A stretch of 64,000 nucleotides of DNA from Burkholderia cepacia GG4 (GCF_000292915.1 NC_018514.1:2939667-3003666), one strand, 5' to 3'; counted from the first letter of the stretch, positions 35,865-45,205 are shown. A program made the numbers and translations. The notes: generated by a model not told the origin, from the sequence alone.

Positions 35865-37241
35865 TCAGGCGTCGCGATGACGCAGCTCGACGCGCTTGAT
35901 GTCCTTCACGATCACCAGATAGCTGAACACCGTGACGAGCGCGTTCAGCCCGACGAACACGAGTGCGCCGTTGAACGAGCCGCTTGCGCCGACCAGGTAG
36001 CCGATCGCGATCGGCGCGACGATGCCGGCCGTGTTGCCGAACATGTTGAACAGGCTGCCCGACAGGCCGATCGCTTCCTTCGGCGCGGTGTCCGCGACCA
36101 CGGCCCAGCCGAGCGAGCCGATTCCCTTGCCGAAGAACGACACGGCCATCAGCACGATTACCAGCGCTTCGCTGTCGACGTAGTTGCAGCCGATGATCGC
36201 CATCGACAGCAGCATCCCGCCGACGATCGGAATCTTGCGCGCGAGCGTCAGCGATACGCCGCGACGGATCAGCGTGTCCGACAGCATCCCGCCGAGCACG
36301 CCGCCGAGGAACCCGCAGATCGCCGGCAGCGACGTCATGAAGCCGGCTTTCAGCAGCGACATCCCGCGCGCCTGCACGAGGTAGATCGGGAACCACGTGA
36401 GGAAGAAGTAGGTGAGCACGTTCACGCAGTACTGGCCGAGATAGACGCCGAGCAGCATCCGGATCGACAGCAGCTGGCGCACGTAGTACCAGCCCGCGAC
36501 GCGGCTGCCTTCGGACGCCGCGCCGTTGCGGTGCGCCGTGGTGCGCACGAGGCCGCCACCCTGCTCGATATGCTCGAGTTCCGCGCGGTTCACCGCCGGA
36601 TGGTCGATCGGGTCCTTCATCACGCGCAGCCAGAGGAACGCGAGCGCGATGCCGGCGAGGCCGAGCCACAGGTACACCTGGTGCCAGCCGTACGCGTGCG
36701 TGAGCCACGCCATCAGCGGCGAGAACACCACCGCCGCGAAATACTGCGCGGCGTTGAAGATTGCCGACGCCGTGCCGCGCTCCGCGGTCGGGAACCAGCT
36801 CGCGACGACCTTGGCGTTCGCGGGGAACGCGGGCGCCTCGGCGATGCCGACCGCGAAGCGCATCACGAACAGCGCGGTCACCGCGAACGCGGCGCTGCCG
36901 CCGAGGCCGATCGTGCTTTGCAGCAGCGTGAACGCCGACCACAGGAAGATGCTGGTCGCATACACGCGACGGGCGCCGAAGCGGTCGAGCAGCCAGCCGC
37001 TCGGCAACTGCGCGAGCACGTACGCCCAGCTGAACGCCGAGAAGATGTAGCCCATCGTCACCGGATCGATGCCGAAGGCCTTGCGGATCGGCGTGCCGGT
37101 GATCGACAGCGTCGCGCGATCCGCATAGTTGAGCGTCGTGACGACGAACAGCATCGCCAGGATCCAGTAGCGCACGGCGGTGCGGCGCGCGCTGCCGGCG
37201 AGATCGATCGGAAGATCGCGAGGGGTGGTCTGATTGGGCAC
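35865..37241 (-). CDS. MFS hexarate permease (GudP-like)
   Basis: A 458-residue transporter of the anion:cation symporter branch of the MFS, with twelve helices. The first loop reads TLNYADRATLSITG and the family motif LPSGWLLDRFGARRVYA follows helix 2. Closest in style to D-glucarate/galactarate permeases (GudP/GarP), and the flanking genes kdgD, garD and the semialdehyde dehydrogenase support hexarate uptake. The start is uncertain: no ATG precedes the conserved region closely, so a GTG at 37241 is chosen. The frame is open to 37433, but a regulatory dyad at 37246-37263 makes a longer protein unlikely. Confidence 0.8.
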   Translation of the reverse strand: MPNQTTPRDLPIDLAGSARRTAVRYWILAMLFVVTTLNYADRATLSITGTPIRKAFGIDPVTMGYIFSAFSWAYVLAQLPSGWLLDRFGARRVYATSIFLWSAFTLLQSTIGLGGSAAFAVTALFVMRFAVGIAEAPAFPANAKVVASWFPTAERGTASAIFNAAQYFAAVVFSPLMAWLTHAYGWHQVYLWLGLAGIALAFLWLRVMKDPIDHPAVNRAELEHIEQGGGLVRTTAHRNGAASEGSRVAGWYYVRQLLSIRMLLGVYLGQYCVNVLTYFFLTWFPIYLVQARGMSLLKAGFMTSLPAICGFLGGVLGGMLSDTLIRRGVSLTLARKIPIVGGMLLSMAIIGCNYVDSEALVIVLMAVSFFGKGIGSLGWAVVADTAPKEAIGLSGSLFNMFGNTAGIVAPIAIGYLVGASGSFNGALVFVGLNALVTVFSYLVIVKDIKRVELRHRDA

Positions 37242-37245
37242 TTTA

Positions 37246-37263
37246 ATGTACGTCGTCGTATGA
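37246..37263. promoter_or_regulatory. Hexarate-regulon operator 1
   Basis: Read on the minus strand, TCATACGACGACGTACAT aligns with the better palindrome in front of kdgD (TTGTACGATGACATACAA) at 13 of 18 positions. It sits directly upstream of the permease start, where repressor binding would block expression. The regulator is probably of the GntR type and is not in the window. Confidence 0.6.
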
Positions 37264-37487
37264 CATGGGCGGAAGTTTATTGGCAATGCCCGCACGCATA
37301 AACCTCGGGTTTTCCCTTTGAAACGTAGCGCGAGGTCGTAAAAAACGCGACTTTGCCCGGTGGGTAAGGGATTCCGGGTTGTCGCTCCGTGGCAGGCGGG
37401 GCGCGGGAATATTGAAACAACGTCGGCAGACATCGTATCTGTTGCGCTACAATGGGCGAATCATTCCCGAACCACGGAGCACACCCC

Positions 37488-39065
37488 ATGCAACTGACTG
37501 GAGAGATGCTGATCGGCGCCGACGCGGTGGCCGGCTCGGCCGGTACCTTGCGCGCGTTCGACCCGTCGAAGGGCGCGCCGATCGATGCGCCCGCATTCGG
37601 CGTCGCGACGCTGGCCGATGTCCAGCGCGCATGCGAACTCGCGCGCGACGCATTCGACGCGTACCGCACGCAGCCGCTCGCGGCCCGCGCGGCGTTTCTC
37701 GAAGCGATCGCCGACGAAATCGTCGCGCTCGGCGACGCGCTGATCGAGCGCGCACACGCCGAGACGGGCCTGCCGGTCGCCCGCCTGCAGGGCGAGCGCG
37801 GCCGCACCGTCGGCCAGCTTCGGCTGTTCGCGCGCGTCGTGCGCGACGGGCGGTTCCTCGCCGCGTCGATCGATCCCGCGCAGCCGGCGCGCACGCCGCT
37901 GCCACGCTCGGACCTGCGGTTGCAGAAGGTCGGGCTCGGGCCCGTCGTCGTGTTCGGCGCAAGCAACTTCCCGCTTGCGTTCTCGGTGGCCGGCGGCGAT
38001 ACCGCGTCGGCACTGGCGGCCGGCTGTCCGGTGATCGTGAAGGCCCATGAGGCACACCTCGGCACGTCCGAGCTGGTCGGCCGTGCGATCCGCGCAGCCG
38101 TCGCGAAATGCGGGATGCCGGCCGGCGTGTTCTCGCTGCTGATCGGCCCCGGCCGCGTGATCGGCGCGGCGCTGGTCAGCCATCCGGCGATCCAGGCAGT
38201 CGGCTTCACCGGTTCGCGGCAGGGCGGCATGGCGCTCGTGCAGCTCGCGAACGCGCGCCCGCAGCCGATTCCCGTCTACGCGGAAATGAGCAGCATCAAC
38301 CCGGTCGTGCTGTTCCCGGCCGCGTTGGCCGCGCGCGGTGACGCGATCGCGACCGGCTTCGTCGATTCGCTGACGCTCGGCGTCGGCCAGTTCTGTACGA
38401 ACCCGGGCCTCGTGCTGGCAATCGATGGCCCCGACCTCGACCGCTTCGAGTCCGTCGCCGCACAGGCGCTCGCGAACAAGCCGGCCGGCGTGATGCTGAC
38501 GCGCGGGATCGCCGACGCATATCGCAACGGTCGCGGCAAGCTCGCCGACCTGCCGGACGTGCGCGAAATCGGCGCGGGCGAGCCGGCACAGACCGAATGC
38601 CAGGCGGGCGGTGCGCTTTACCAGGCCGGCGCGCAGGCGTTCCTGGCCGAGCCGGCGTTCAGCCACGAGGTGTTCGGGCCGGCGTCGCTGATCGTGCGCT
38701 GCCGCGATCTCGACGAAGTCGCGCGCGTGCTCGACGCGCTCGAGGGCCAGCTGACCGCCACGCTGCAGATGGACGCTGACGACAAGCCGCTCGCGCGCCG
38801 CCTGCTGCCGATCCTCGAACGCAAGGCCGGCCGCCTGCTCGTCAACGGCTACCCGACCGGCGTCGAGGTGTGCGACGCGATGGTCCACGGCGGCCCGTTC
38901 CCGGCGACGTCGAACCCGGCCGTCACGTCGGTCGGCGCGACGGCGATCGACCGCTTCCTGCGGCCCGTGTGCTACCAGGATTTCCCGGACGACCTGCTGC
39001 CCGAAGGGCTGCAGGAAAGCAATCCGCTCGCGATTCCGCGGCTGCGGGACGGGAAGGCGGAGTGA
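37488..39065 (+). CDS. 2,5-dioxopentanoate (alpha-ketoglutarate semialdehyde) dehydrogenase
   Basis: A 525-residue NAD(P)+-dependent aldehyde dehydrogenase of the long KGSDH type, which oxidises 2-oxoglutarate semialdehyde to 2-oxoglutarate, the last step of hexarate and pentose degradation. It has the cofactor-fold motifs [16 protein letters not shown] and [10 protein letters not shown], the base Glu in [10 protein letters not shown] and the nucleophile Cys303 in [10 protein letters not shown]. The Met at 37488 follows GGAG at 37475 with suitable spacing. It is divergent from the permease and shares a region with kdgD/garD, so a role in galactarate/glucarate use is well supported. Confidence 0.9.
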   Translation: MQLTGEMLIGADAVAGSAGTLRAFDPSKGAPIDAPAFGVATLADVQRACELARDAFDAYRTQPLAARAAFLEAIADEIVALGDALIERAHAETGLPVARLQGERGRTVGQLRLFARVVRDGRFLAASIDPAQPARTPLPRSDLRLQKVGLGPVVVFGASNFPLAFSVAGGDTASALAAGCPVIVKAHEAHLGTSELVGRAIRAAVAKCGMPAGVFSLLIGPGRVIGAALVSHPAIQAVGFTGSRQGGMALVQLANARPQPIPVYAEMSSINPVVLFPAALAARGDAIATGFVDSLTLGVGQFCTNPGLVLAIDGPDLDRFESVAAQALANKPAGVMLTRGIADAYRNGRGKLADLPDVREIGAGEPAQTECQAGGALYQAGAQAFLAEPAFSHEVFGPASLIVRCRDLDEVARVLDALEGQLTATLQMDADDKPLARRLLPILERKAGRLLVNGYPTGVEVCDAMVHGGPFPATSNPAVTSVGATAIDRFLRPVCYQDFPDDLLPEGLQESNPLAIPRLRDGKAE

Positions 39066-39128
39066 CGAGGAGGAACGGCTGAAGGCAGCGTCCCGCCAGG
39101 GGCGCGTTCAGGCACGTTGAAACACGGC

Positions 39129-39166
39129 GGCGGACGTGGCCCTATGGGCCGCTTCCGCCTTTTTTA
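39129..39166 (+). terminator. Rho-independent terminator after the semialdehyde dehydrogenase
   Basis: GGCGGACGTGGCCC and GGGCCGCTTCCGCC pair with two mismatches around TAT, followed by TTTTTT (39160-39165), 64 bp after the stop. Confidence 0.75.
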
Positions 39167-39203
39167 TTGCTGGCTGGTTTTGGCGCCCGCCGGTTCCGCT
39201 CGG

Positions 39204-39575
39204 TCAGTGAGCGGGGTGAGTGACAAGTTGCAGGCGCTCGGCTGCGGCCAGCAGGCGCCGGTCGCGTGTCCACAGCTTGCTGTCTCCGGTCAGTCTGAGC
39301 GAGGCAAGCAGATGTGCGTCGACGTAACCGATGTCTAGCCCGTGAAGCGGTACGACATCGATCATGCGCTGGACTTCGTCGTCGGTTGCCGGGGTGGCGG
39401 CGGGAAGGTCGCGCAGCGCATCCAGTACGGTCTGGCGATCGCGCATGCTGCCGAGCGCAAGCTCGCCGATGATGAACGGATGGATCAGCTCCCGTTCAGC
39501 TTCCAGCAATGTCGTGAGCGTTGCGTCACCGGCCCGCAGGTGGTCGATCCACACTGAAGTGTCGACAAGAATCAT
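39204..39575 (-). CDS. vapC: VapC-type PIN-domain toxin
   Basis: A 123-residue PIN-domain ribonuclease. The acidic residues of the active site are in place: Asp5 in ILVDTSVWIDHL, Glu in FIIGELALGS, and Asp in DIGYVDAHLLAS, with a fourth Asp in WTRDRRLL. PIN toxins cut tRNA or rRNA and are held inactive by the cognate antitoxin. The start overlaps the antitoxin stop by 4 bp (ATGA at 39572-39575), the usual order antitoxin-then-toxin. The module lies between the dehydrogenase and kdgD and could have been inserted there; no flanking repeats are obvious. Confidence 0.9.
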   Translation of the reverse strand: MILVDTSVWIDHLRAGDATLTTLLEAERELIHPFIIGELALGSMRDRQTVLDALRDLPAATPATDDEVQRMIDVVPLHGLDIGYVDAHLLASLRLTGDSKLWTRDRRLLAAAERLQLVTHPAH

Positions 39576-39796
39576 GCGGGCTCCGATGGGCGGCGCGGAA
39601 CAGATTCAAGGTCGGGCTCGGTACCGCCGAGGCGGGCGAGTCGTCGTGCGCTTTCGCGCGCGATCAATGCGCGCAGCGCTTCTCTCACCAGCGCCGATTT
39701 TTCGGTGACGCCGGTTAATTGCTGCGCTTTGGCGAGCAGTGCGTCGTCGAGGGACAAGGTGGTGCGCACGAGCGGCTCGCGAGAAAGTCGATGCAT
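39572..39796 (-). CDS. vapB: VapB-type ribbon-helix-helix antitoxin
   Basis: A 74-residue protein: the DNA-binding strand RTTLSLDDALLAKAQQLTG begins around residue 11 (VRTTLSLDD), a helix-helix region follows (EKSALVREALRALIARESAR), and the C-terminal third (GGTEPDLESVPRRPSEPA) is the flexible part that wraps the toxin. The family start is usually right before RTTLS, so a GTG at 39769 (65 residues) is a serious alternative to the ATG at 39796. An overlapping dyad could be the autoregulatory operator. Confidence 0.83.
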   Translation of the reverse strand: MHRLSREPLVRTTLSLDDALLAKAQQLTGVTEKSALVREALRALIARESARRLARLGGTEPDLESVPRRPSEPA

Positions 39797-39818
39797 CAAT
39801 TATGGCGTCAAATGATGC
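39793..39818. promoter_or_regulatory. Candidate vapBC operator/promoter
   Basis: GCATCA (39793-39798) and TGATGC (39813-39818) form a 6-bp inverted repeat with a 14-bp spacer that includes a CATAAT-like -10 sequence on the minus strand (39801-39806). The placement over the antitoxin start supports negative autoregulation and also favours the downstream GTG as translation start. Confidence 0.45.
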
Positions 39819-39957
39819 TTTCAATGATGTGTCGCCTTGACGAGATGGGCGTCGGCTTCCGCGTCGCCGGAATTTCTCCTACAGTAGCGAGGCCTCGGGC
39901 CGCCCGGCCCGCAGGCGGGCCTGAGAGACCGACAAAAGACCAAGAGGGAACCATCCG

Positions 39958-40509
39958 ATGAACATCAGCAAGCGCGGCGATCACCTGTTCGCCGCCGGAT
40001 TGTGGAAGGCGATCGGCGACGTCGCGCATTCGGTGCGCAGCCGGATCGGCCAATACAGCGAAGGGCGCGTGCTCGCGAATGCGCTGCTGGAATTCCAGCG
40101 CGACCTGGGCGGCAGCGAATTCGACGTGACCATCAACCAGGGGCGGCCCGTCACGGACTCCGACGCGCATTCGCTCGTGTTCGGCCTCGCCGTGCGCCGT
40201 TTCAGGCAGGACATGGAAGCGCTGGTGTTCGCGCTCGAGCACCGCCGCGGCATCGACGAACGCGACCAGAGCCTGCGCACTGAAGCGCTGATGCAGGCCA
40301 ACAGCGCGCTCCTGACCGCGAAGCAGTCGGCAACGATCACGGTCGGCCGGTTCTTCGATGCGGTCGTCGACCGCGACGTGCTGGGGCAGATTCTTGGCGG
40401 CGAATCGAGCACACGCGTGCGTGCGGGCGCGCAGGGACAGATCGAAGCGACCCGGATCAAGCTCGGCAACGTGCGTCACCGGATCATCGGAGTCATCGCG
40501 CAGATGTGA
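39958..40509 (+). CDS. Uncharacterised 183-residue protein
   Basis: I do not recognise a family. The protein is soluble, largely helical and highly charged, with blocks AIGDVAHSVRSRIGQYSEGR, FGLAVRRFRQDMEALVFAL and TITVGRFFDAVVDRDVLGQI. There is no signal peptide or membrane segment. AGAGGGAA precedes the ATG at 39958. It has its own upstream region of about 160 bp after the vapB start and converges on kdgD. The codon use is like that of its neighbours, so it is probably a real, native gene. Confidence 0.65.
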   Translation: MNISKRGDHLFAAGLWKAIGDVAHSVRSRIGQYSEGRVLANALLEFQRDLGGSEFDVTINQGRPVTDSDAHSLVFGLAVRRFRQDMEALVFALEHRRGIDERDQSLRTEALMQANSALLTAKQSATITVGRFFDAVVDRDVLGQILGGESSTRVRAGAQGQIEATRIKLGNVRHRIIGVIAQM

Positions 40510-40558
40510 CGGCGCGCAGCGCGGCGGGACGCGTGGCATCGCTGCCGCTGCAAACGAC

Positions 40559-40582
40559 CGCGGCCGGCAAGCGCCGGCCGCG
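40559..40582. terminator. Hairpin between the 183-residue protein gene and kdgD
   Basis: Perfect arms CGCGGCCGGC (40559-40568) and GCCGGCCGCG (40573-40582) around AAGC in the convergent gap. An outer pair GCATCG / CGATGC (40534-40539, 40581-40586) partly overlaps. There is no T-run; a bidirectional terminator is inferred. Confidence 0.5.
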
Positions 40583-40646
40583 ATGCAACACAAGCAACAC
40601 AAGCCGGCCGCCGCGCCACCGAAGGTGCCGCGCCGGCCGCCCCCGC

Positions 40647-41561
40647 TTACTGCGGGCCCATCTTCTTGATCAGCACGTCGAGTTCGGCCAGTTCGTCGTC
40701 GTTGAGGTCGATCAGCGGTGCGCGCACCGGGCCCGCGTCGTGGCCGACGAGCTTCGCGCCCGCCTTCACGATGCTGACGGCGTAGCCCGCGCGGCGGTTG
40801 CGGATCTTCAGGTACGGCAGGAAGAACTCGTCGATCAGGCGGCCGACCGTTGCGTGGTCGTCCTTCGCGATCGCTTCGTAGAATTCCATCGCCGTCTTCG
40901 GGATGAAGTTGAACACGGCCGACGAGTACACCGGCACGCCGAGCGCCTTGTAAGCGGCTGCGTAGACTTCGGCCGTCGGCAGGCCGCCGAGGTACGCGAA
41001 GCGGTCGCCGAGCCGGCGGCGGATCGTGACCATGCTCTCGATTTCACCGACGCCGTCCTTGAAGCCGATCAGGTTCGGGCAACGGTCGGCAAGGCGCTCG
41101 AGCATGTCGGCGTTCAGCTTCGAATTCGCGCGGTTGTACACCACGACGCCGATCTTCAGCGCACGGCACACCTGTTCGACGTGCTCGGCGATCCCTTCCT
41201 GGCTCGCTTCGGTCAGGTAGTGCGGCATCAGCAGCACGCCGCTCGCGCCGAGGCGCTCGGCTTCCTGCGCATATTCGATCGCGACGCGCGTCGCGCCGCC
41301 GGCGCCGGCGAGGATCGGTACCTTGCCCTTGCAGGTTTCCGTCGCGACGCGGATCACATCCGAATACTCGCGCTGCGTGAGCGAGAAGAATTCACCGGTG
41401 CCGCCGGCCGCGAACAGCGCGGTCGCGCCGTACGGTGCCAGCCATTCCAGGCGCTCGGCATAGGTGGTCGGGCGGAAGCTGCCGTCTGCGTCGAAATCCG
41501 TCAGCGGAAACGACAGCAGGCCGTGGGAGATGATCTGTTTGAGTTCTTGCGGTGAAGTCAT
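40647..41561 (-). CDS. kdgD: 5-dehydro-4-deoxyglucarate dehydratase KdgD
   Basis: A 304-residue enzyme of the DHDPS/NAL aldolase superfamily that dehydrates and decarboxylates 5-keto-4-deoxy-D-glucarate to 2-oxoglutarate semialdehyde. Typical marks: [18 protein letters not shown] near residue 56, the tyrosine motif [11 protein letters not shown], and the Schiff-base lysine in [14 protein letters not shown] dyad operator lies 72-90 bp upstream. The flanking garD (divergent) makes the substrate, and the dehydrogenase at 37488 consumes the product. Confidence 0.92.
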   Translation of the reverse strand: MTSPQELKQIISHGLLSFPLTDFDADGSFRPTTYAERLEWLAPYGATALFAAGGTGEFFSLTQREYSDVIRVATETCKGKVPILAGAGGATRVAIEYAQEAERLGASGVLLMPHYLTEASQEGIAEHVEQVCRALKIGVVVYNRANSKLNADMLERLADRCPNLIGFKDGVGEIESMVTIRRRLGDRFAYLGGLPTAEVYAAAYKALGVPVYSSAVFNFIPKTAMEFYEAIAKDDHATVGRLIDEFFLPYLKIRNRRAGYAVSIVKAGAKLVGHDAGPVRAPLIDLNDDELAELDVLIKKMGPQ

Positions 41562-41630
41562 GGTTAGGTCGTCCGTCTAGCGCGAGTGCTGGGTTCGTCG
41601 GGCACGGCATCCGGGCCACATTGGCGATGT

Positions 41631-41652
41631 CGTTGTATGTCATCGTACAACG
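41631..41652. promoter_or_regulatory. Hexarate-regulon operator 2 (best palindrome)
   Basis: TTGTATGTCATCGTACAA (41633-41650), with CG on each side, is a near-perfect palindrome in the kdgD upstream region. Its form TTGTAYG-N4-CRTACAA resembles sites of GntR/FadR-type regulators. Similar 18-mers lie at 37246-37263 and 41746-41763. Confidence 0.75.
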
Positions 41653-41745
41653 AGGGGAGGGGTGACGCAAGCGGTTTGCTGGCCGATCGGAGGTAGGGTC
41701 TTTCCGGATAAGGGTTTACGTAGCATCGCGGATTGGTGTTGAATG

Positions 41746-41763
41746 TCGTATGATGACTAACGA
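41746..41763. promoter_or_regulatory. Hexarate-regulon operator 3
   Basis: TCGTATGATGACTAACGA matches TTGTACGATGACATACAA at 13 of 18 positions and lies 29 bp upstream of the garD ATG. With operator 2 it brackets the kdgD-garD divergent promoter region. Confidence 0.6.
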
Positions 41764-41791
41764 TTTGACCGGTAGCCTCCCAGGAATTCCG

Positions 41792-43345
41792 ATGACTGCT
41801 TCCCCTCTCTATATCCGCGTGCATCCGGACGACAACGTCGCGATCGTCGTCAACGACGGCGGCCTGCCCGAGGGCGCGACGTTCGCCGACGGGCTGACAT
41901 TGCGCGAAGGCGTGCCGCAAGGGCACAAGGTTGCGCTGGCCGATCTCGCGGCCGGCGACCCGATCGTCCGCTACAACGTCGTGATCGGCTACGCGCTCAC
42001 CGAGCTGCGGCGCGGCAGCTGGGTCAACGAGCGCACGATGCGGATGCCCGAGCCGCCGGGGCTCGACGACTTGCCGCTCGCCACGCGCGCCGCACCGTCG
42101 CTGGCGCCGCTCGAGGGCTATACGTTCGAGGGCTTCCGCAATCCCGACGGTTCGGTCGGCACGCGCAACATTCTCGCGATCACGACGACCGTGCAGTGCG
42201 TGTCGGGTGTCGTCGAGCATGCGGTCAAGCGGATCAAGGAGGAACTGCTGCCGCGTTACCCGAACGTCGACGACGTGGTCGGACTCGAGCACACGTACGG
42301 CTGCGGCGTCGCGATCGACGCGCCCGACGCCGACATCCCGATCCGCACGCTGCGCAACATCAGCCTGAACCCGAACTTCGGCGGCGAGGTGATGACGGTG
42401 AGCCTCGGCTGCGAGAAGCTGCAGCCCGAGCGCCTGCTGCCGCCCGGCGTGATTCCGGTGGCGGCCGACGGCGCGACGGACAACGGCGGCGTCGTGTGCC
42501 TGCAGGACGCCGCGCATGTCGGCTTCAACTCGATGATCGACTCGATCATGAAGATGGCCGAATCGCATCTGGAGCGGTTGAACCGCCGCCGTCGCGAAAC
42601 CTGCCCGGCGTCGGATCTCGTCGTCGGTGTGCAGTGCGGCGGCAGCGACGCGTTCTCGGGGCTCACCGCGAACCCGGCGGTCGGCTTCGCGGCCGACCTG
42701 CTCGTGCGTGCCGGCGCAACGATCATGTTCTCGGAAGTGACCGAAGTGCGCGACGGCGTCGCGCAACTCACGTCGCGCGCGGCGAACGAGGACGTCGCCC
42801 GCGAGATCATCCGCGAGATGGACTGGTACGACCGCTACCTGGAGCGCGGCCGCGTCGACCGCAGTGCGAACACGACGCCCGGCAACAAGAAGGGCGGCCT
42901 GTCGAACATCGTCGAGAAGGCGATGGGTTCGATCGTGAAGTCGGGCAGCGCGCCGATCGCCGGCGTCGTGCGTCCCGGCGATCGGGCGCGGCAGAAGGGG
43001 CTGCTGTACGCGGCGACGCCCGCGAGCGACTTCATCTGCGGCACGCTGCAGCTCGCGGCGGGGATGAACCTGCACATTTTCACGACGGGCCGCGGCACGC
43101 CGTACGGCCTCGCGCAGGTTCCGGTGATCAAGGTCGCGACGCGCAGCGATCTCGCGCGCCGCTGGCACGACCTGATGGATCTCGACGCGGGGCAGATTGC
43201 GACCGGCGCGGCCTCGATCGAGGACGTGGGCTGGGAGCTGTTCCGGCTGATGCTCGACGTCGCGAGCGGCAAGCGCCGCACGTGGGCCGAGCAATGGAAG
43301 CTCGCGAATGCGCTGACGCTGTTCAACCCGGCGCCGGTGACCTGA
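41792..43345 (+). CDS. garD: Galactarate dehydratase GarD
   Basis: A 517-residue enzyme of the altronate/galactarate dehydratase family that removes water from meso-galactarate to give 5-keto-4-deoxyglucarate. The N-terminal SAF domain (about 5-90, ending in the [13 protein letters not shown] region) is followed by the UxaA-type catalytic region with [49 protein letters not shown] and a C-terminal [17 protein letters not shown]. The start at 41792 has AGGAA upstream; an earlier ATG at 41750 lies in the operator. The substrate pairing with kdgD supports galactarate over altronate. Confidence 0.9.
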   Translation: MTASPLYIRVHPDDNVAIVVNDGGLPEGATFADGLTLREGVPQGHKVALADLAAGDPIVRYNVVIGYALTELRRGSWVNERTMRMPEPPGLDDLPLATRAAPSLAPLEGYTFEGFRNPDGSVGTRNILAITTTVQCVSGVVEHAVKRIKEELLPRYPNVDDVVGLEHTYGCGVAIDAPDADIPIRTLRNISLNPNFGGEVMTVSLGCEKLQPERLLPPGVIPVAADGATDNGGVVCLQDAAHVGFNSMIDSIMKMAESHLERLNRRRRETCPASDLVVGVQCGGSDAFSGLTANPAVGFAADLLVRAGATIMFSEVTEVRDGVAQLTSRAANEDVAREIIREMDWYDRYLERGRVDRSANTTPGNKKGGLSNIVEKAMGSIVKSGSAPIAGVVRPGDRARQKGLLYAATPASDFICGTLQLAAGMNLHIFTTGRGTPYGLAQVPVIKVATRSDLARRWHDLMDLDAGQIATGAASIEDVGWELFRLMLDVASGKRRTWAEQWKLANALTLFNPAPVT

Positions 43346-43372
43346 CGCGCGCGGTTGCGACGACAGGCGATG

Positions 43373-43396
43373 CGGGCGCCTTCGGGCGCCCGTTTT
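43373..43396 (+). terminator. Rho-independent terminator of garD
   Basis: CGGGCGCC (43373-43380) and GGCGCCCG (43385-43392) pair perfectly around TTCG and are followed by TTTT. Confidence 0.82.
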
Positions 43397-43525
43397 CGTT
43401 GGGGCGGCGCGATTTCCTTACCTCGTACGTAATCGACCGCCCGCGCGAGGCCGGCGACGATAGCGGCACGCGAACCTGAAACGTCCGCGGCGCTGTCCTC
43501 CCTTCATCCAGACCAGGAGCCTCGT

Positions 43526-43918
43526 ATGCACACCGCCCAAACCGTCCCGTCCGCTCACGCCGACCTGATCGACCGCTATATCGACGCATGGAACGAACCC
43601 GACGTCGTGCGCCGGCGCGCGCTGATCGATGCGACCTACGCGAGCGACGCGGCGTATCGCGACCCGCTGATGACCGGCGACGGCCACGCGGGCATCGATA
43701 CGATGATCGCGTCGGTGCAGGCGCGCTTCCCCGCGTATCGCTTCTGTCGCACGACCGACGTCGACGCGTTTGGCCAGCACCTGCGTTTCTCGTGGGCGCT
43801 CGTGTCGCCCGATGGCGCGGCGATCGTGAAGGGCTCGGATTTCGGCACCGTCGACGCGTCCGGCCGCCTGAAGTCGGTCACGGGCTTCATCGACGAAATG
43901 CCGGCCGCGGCGTCGTGA
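43526..43918 (+). CDS. SnoaL/NTF2-like small protein
   Basis: A 130-residue protein with the cone-shaped alpha+beta fold pattern of SnoaL-like proteins: DLIDRYIDAWNEPDVVRRRA, then YASDAAYRDPLMTGDG, and strands RFSWALVSPDG and GSDFGTVDASGRLKSVTGF. Members serve as small isomerases, hydrolases or ligand-binding proteins, and the role here is unknown. AGGAG precedes the ATG at 43526. It is followed 79 bp later by fucU on the same strand. Confidence 0.8.
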   Translation: MHTAQTVPSAHADLIDRYIDAWNEPDVVRRRALIDATYASDAAYRDPLMTGDGHAGIDTMIASVQARFPAYRFCRTTDVDAFGQHLRFSWALVSPDGAAIVKGSDFGTVDASGRLKSVTGFIDEMPAAAS

Positions 43919-43997
43919 CGCGAGCCGCGCATGCCCGGCGGCGTCCGGGATCGGGTAACGTTATGCGATTCGTTCCTGATCCCGGAGACTTGCCGAC

Positions 43998-44453
43998 ATG
44001 CTGAAGAATCTCGATCCGCTGCTGCACGCCGACATCCTGCACGCGCTGCGCGCGATGGGCCACGGAGATGAAGTGGCGATTTGCGATGCGAATTTTCCGG
44101 CGGAATCCGTCGCCGAGCACACGGTGGTCGGCCGCGCGCTGCGCATCGACGGCGCCGACTCGGCGCGTGTCGCGCGCGCGGTGCTGTCGGTGCTGCCGCT
44201 CGACACGTTCGTCGACACGCCCGCGTGGCGGATGGAGGTCGTCGGCGATCCGGCCGCGGTGCCGCCGGTGCAGCGCGAGGTGCAGGCCGAGATCGATCGT
44301 GCGGAAGGGCGCGCGGTGCCGCTCGCGGGTGTCGACCGTTTCGCGTTCTACGAGCGCGCGCAGCAGGCGTACGCGGTGATCGTCACCGGCGAGTTGCGCG
44401 GCTACGGCTGCTTCCTGTTCAAGAAAGGTGTACTGCTGAGCGATGCTGAATAG
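43998..44453 (+). CDS. fucU: RbsD/FucU-family sugar mutarotase
   Basis: A 151-residue protein with the FucU signature: MLKNLDPLLHADILHALRAM near the start (His10 corresponds to the pyranose-binding histidine region), GHGDEVAICDANFPAES, and a C-terminal block FYERAQQAYAVIVTGELRGY. FucU interconverts alpha and beta anomers of L-fucose. No other fucose gene is nearby, so the physiological sugar is open; the gene may be a stand-alone mutarotase. The GGAG at 43983 serves the ATG at 43998. Confidence 0.87.
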   Translation: MLKNLDPLLHADILHALRAMGHGDEVAICDANFPAESVAEHTVVGRALRIDGADSARVARAVLSVLPLDTFVDTPAWRMEVVGDPAAVPPVQREVQAEIDRAEGRAVPLAGVDRFAFYERAQQAYAVIVTGELRGYGCFLFKKGVLLSDAE

Positions 44454-44679
44454 GGCCTGTTCCCGTTATCGGCGGGAATGGCCGTCACGCCGTTTTTCGC
44501 GGCGCAGCCCTGCCGGCGGCGCCGCCGCAGTGTAAAGATTTGCTACAACCTTTTTCTTGGACAGCGCGGAAAGACCCTCTATGCTGGCCCATTTGCCGCG
44601 GGCCCAGCAGGGCCGCGCGGCCCCGGACCGCACGGGCGCGACTCGTGCGGGCGGCCGAATTGCATACGAGGAGAAAGGC

Positions 44680-45117
44680 ATGACGCGTTCCGTCGATTCC
44701 GGCGTCATCTTGTTCGCACGCCTGGCGCTGGCGGCGTTGTTCTTGTGGGGTGGCGTGATGAAGCTGCTCGGCTATGGCGATTTCATCGGCTATCTGCACG
44801 GGCTGAACGTACCCTATCCGCAGGTGATCGGGCCGGTCGTCGTTACGATCGAAGCGCTCGGCGGCCTGCTGTTGATCGTCGGCTACAAGGTGAAGCCGCT
44901 CGCGTTGCTGATGGCGTTCTATACGGTCGCGACCGCGATGGTCGGGCACAATTTCTGGGACGCGACGGACGCCGCGGTCCAGCACGACATGGTGATCCAC
45001 TTCTGGAAGAACATCGCGATCGCCGGCGGGTTCCTGCTGCTGTTCGTGACCGGCGCAGGCAGCGCCAGCATCGACGCGCTGCGCCGGCCGAGTTCGTCGT
45101 ACGGCGCGCTGCGCTGA
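44680..45117 (+). CDS. DoxX-family membrane protein
   Basis: A 145-residue protein with four membrane helices and the DoxX pattern: LFARLALAALFLWGGVMKLL in helix 1, GPVVVTIEALGGLLLIVGYK in helices 2-3, and HDMVIHFWKNIAIAGGFLLL in helix 4. The family is linked to thiosulfate oxidation in archaea and to redox or membrane stress in bacteria; the role here is unknown. The start at 44680 has GAGGAGAAAGG upstream and is preferred over the longer frame from 44557. A strong bidirectional terminator follows. Confidence 0.83.
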   Translation: MTRSVDSGVILFARLALAALFLWGGVMKLLGYGDFIGYLHGLNVPYPQVIGPVVVTIEALGGLLLIVGYKVKPLALLMAFYTVATAMVGHNFWDATDAAVQHDMVIHFWKNIAIAGGFLLLFVTGAGSASIDALRRPSSSYGALR

Positions 45118-45166
45118 GTTGAACTGAGCGTCGAACGCACGCACGGCGTCGCGCCGAAGCAAGACA

Positions 45167-45205
45167 AAAGGGCCGAATCCCGCACACCGCGGGATTCGGC
45201 CCTTT
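45167..45205. terminator. Strong bidirectional terminator
   Basis: Perfect 17-bp arms AAAGGGCCGAATCCCGC (45167-45183) and GCGGGATTCGGCCCTTT (45189-45205) around ACACC. They are A-rich on one side and T-rich on the other, so they end both the DoxX gene and the convergent MHS permease. Confidence 0.92.

Noticed and set aside
35865-37433. Full 522-residue version of the hexarate permease
   Set aside because: The first 64 residues are not membrane-transporter-like and span the regulatory dyad; the protein is better started at the GTG at 37241.
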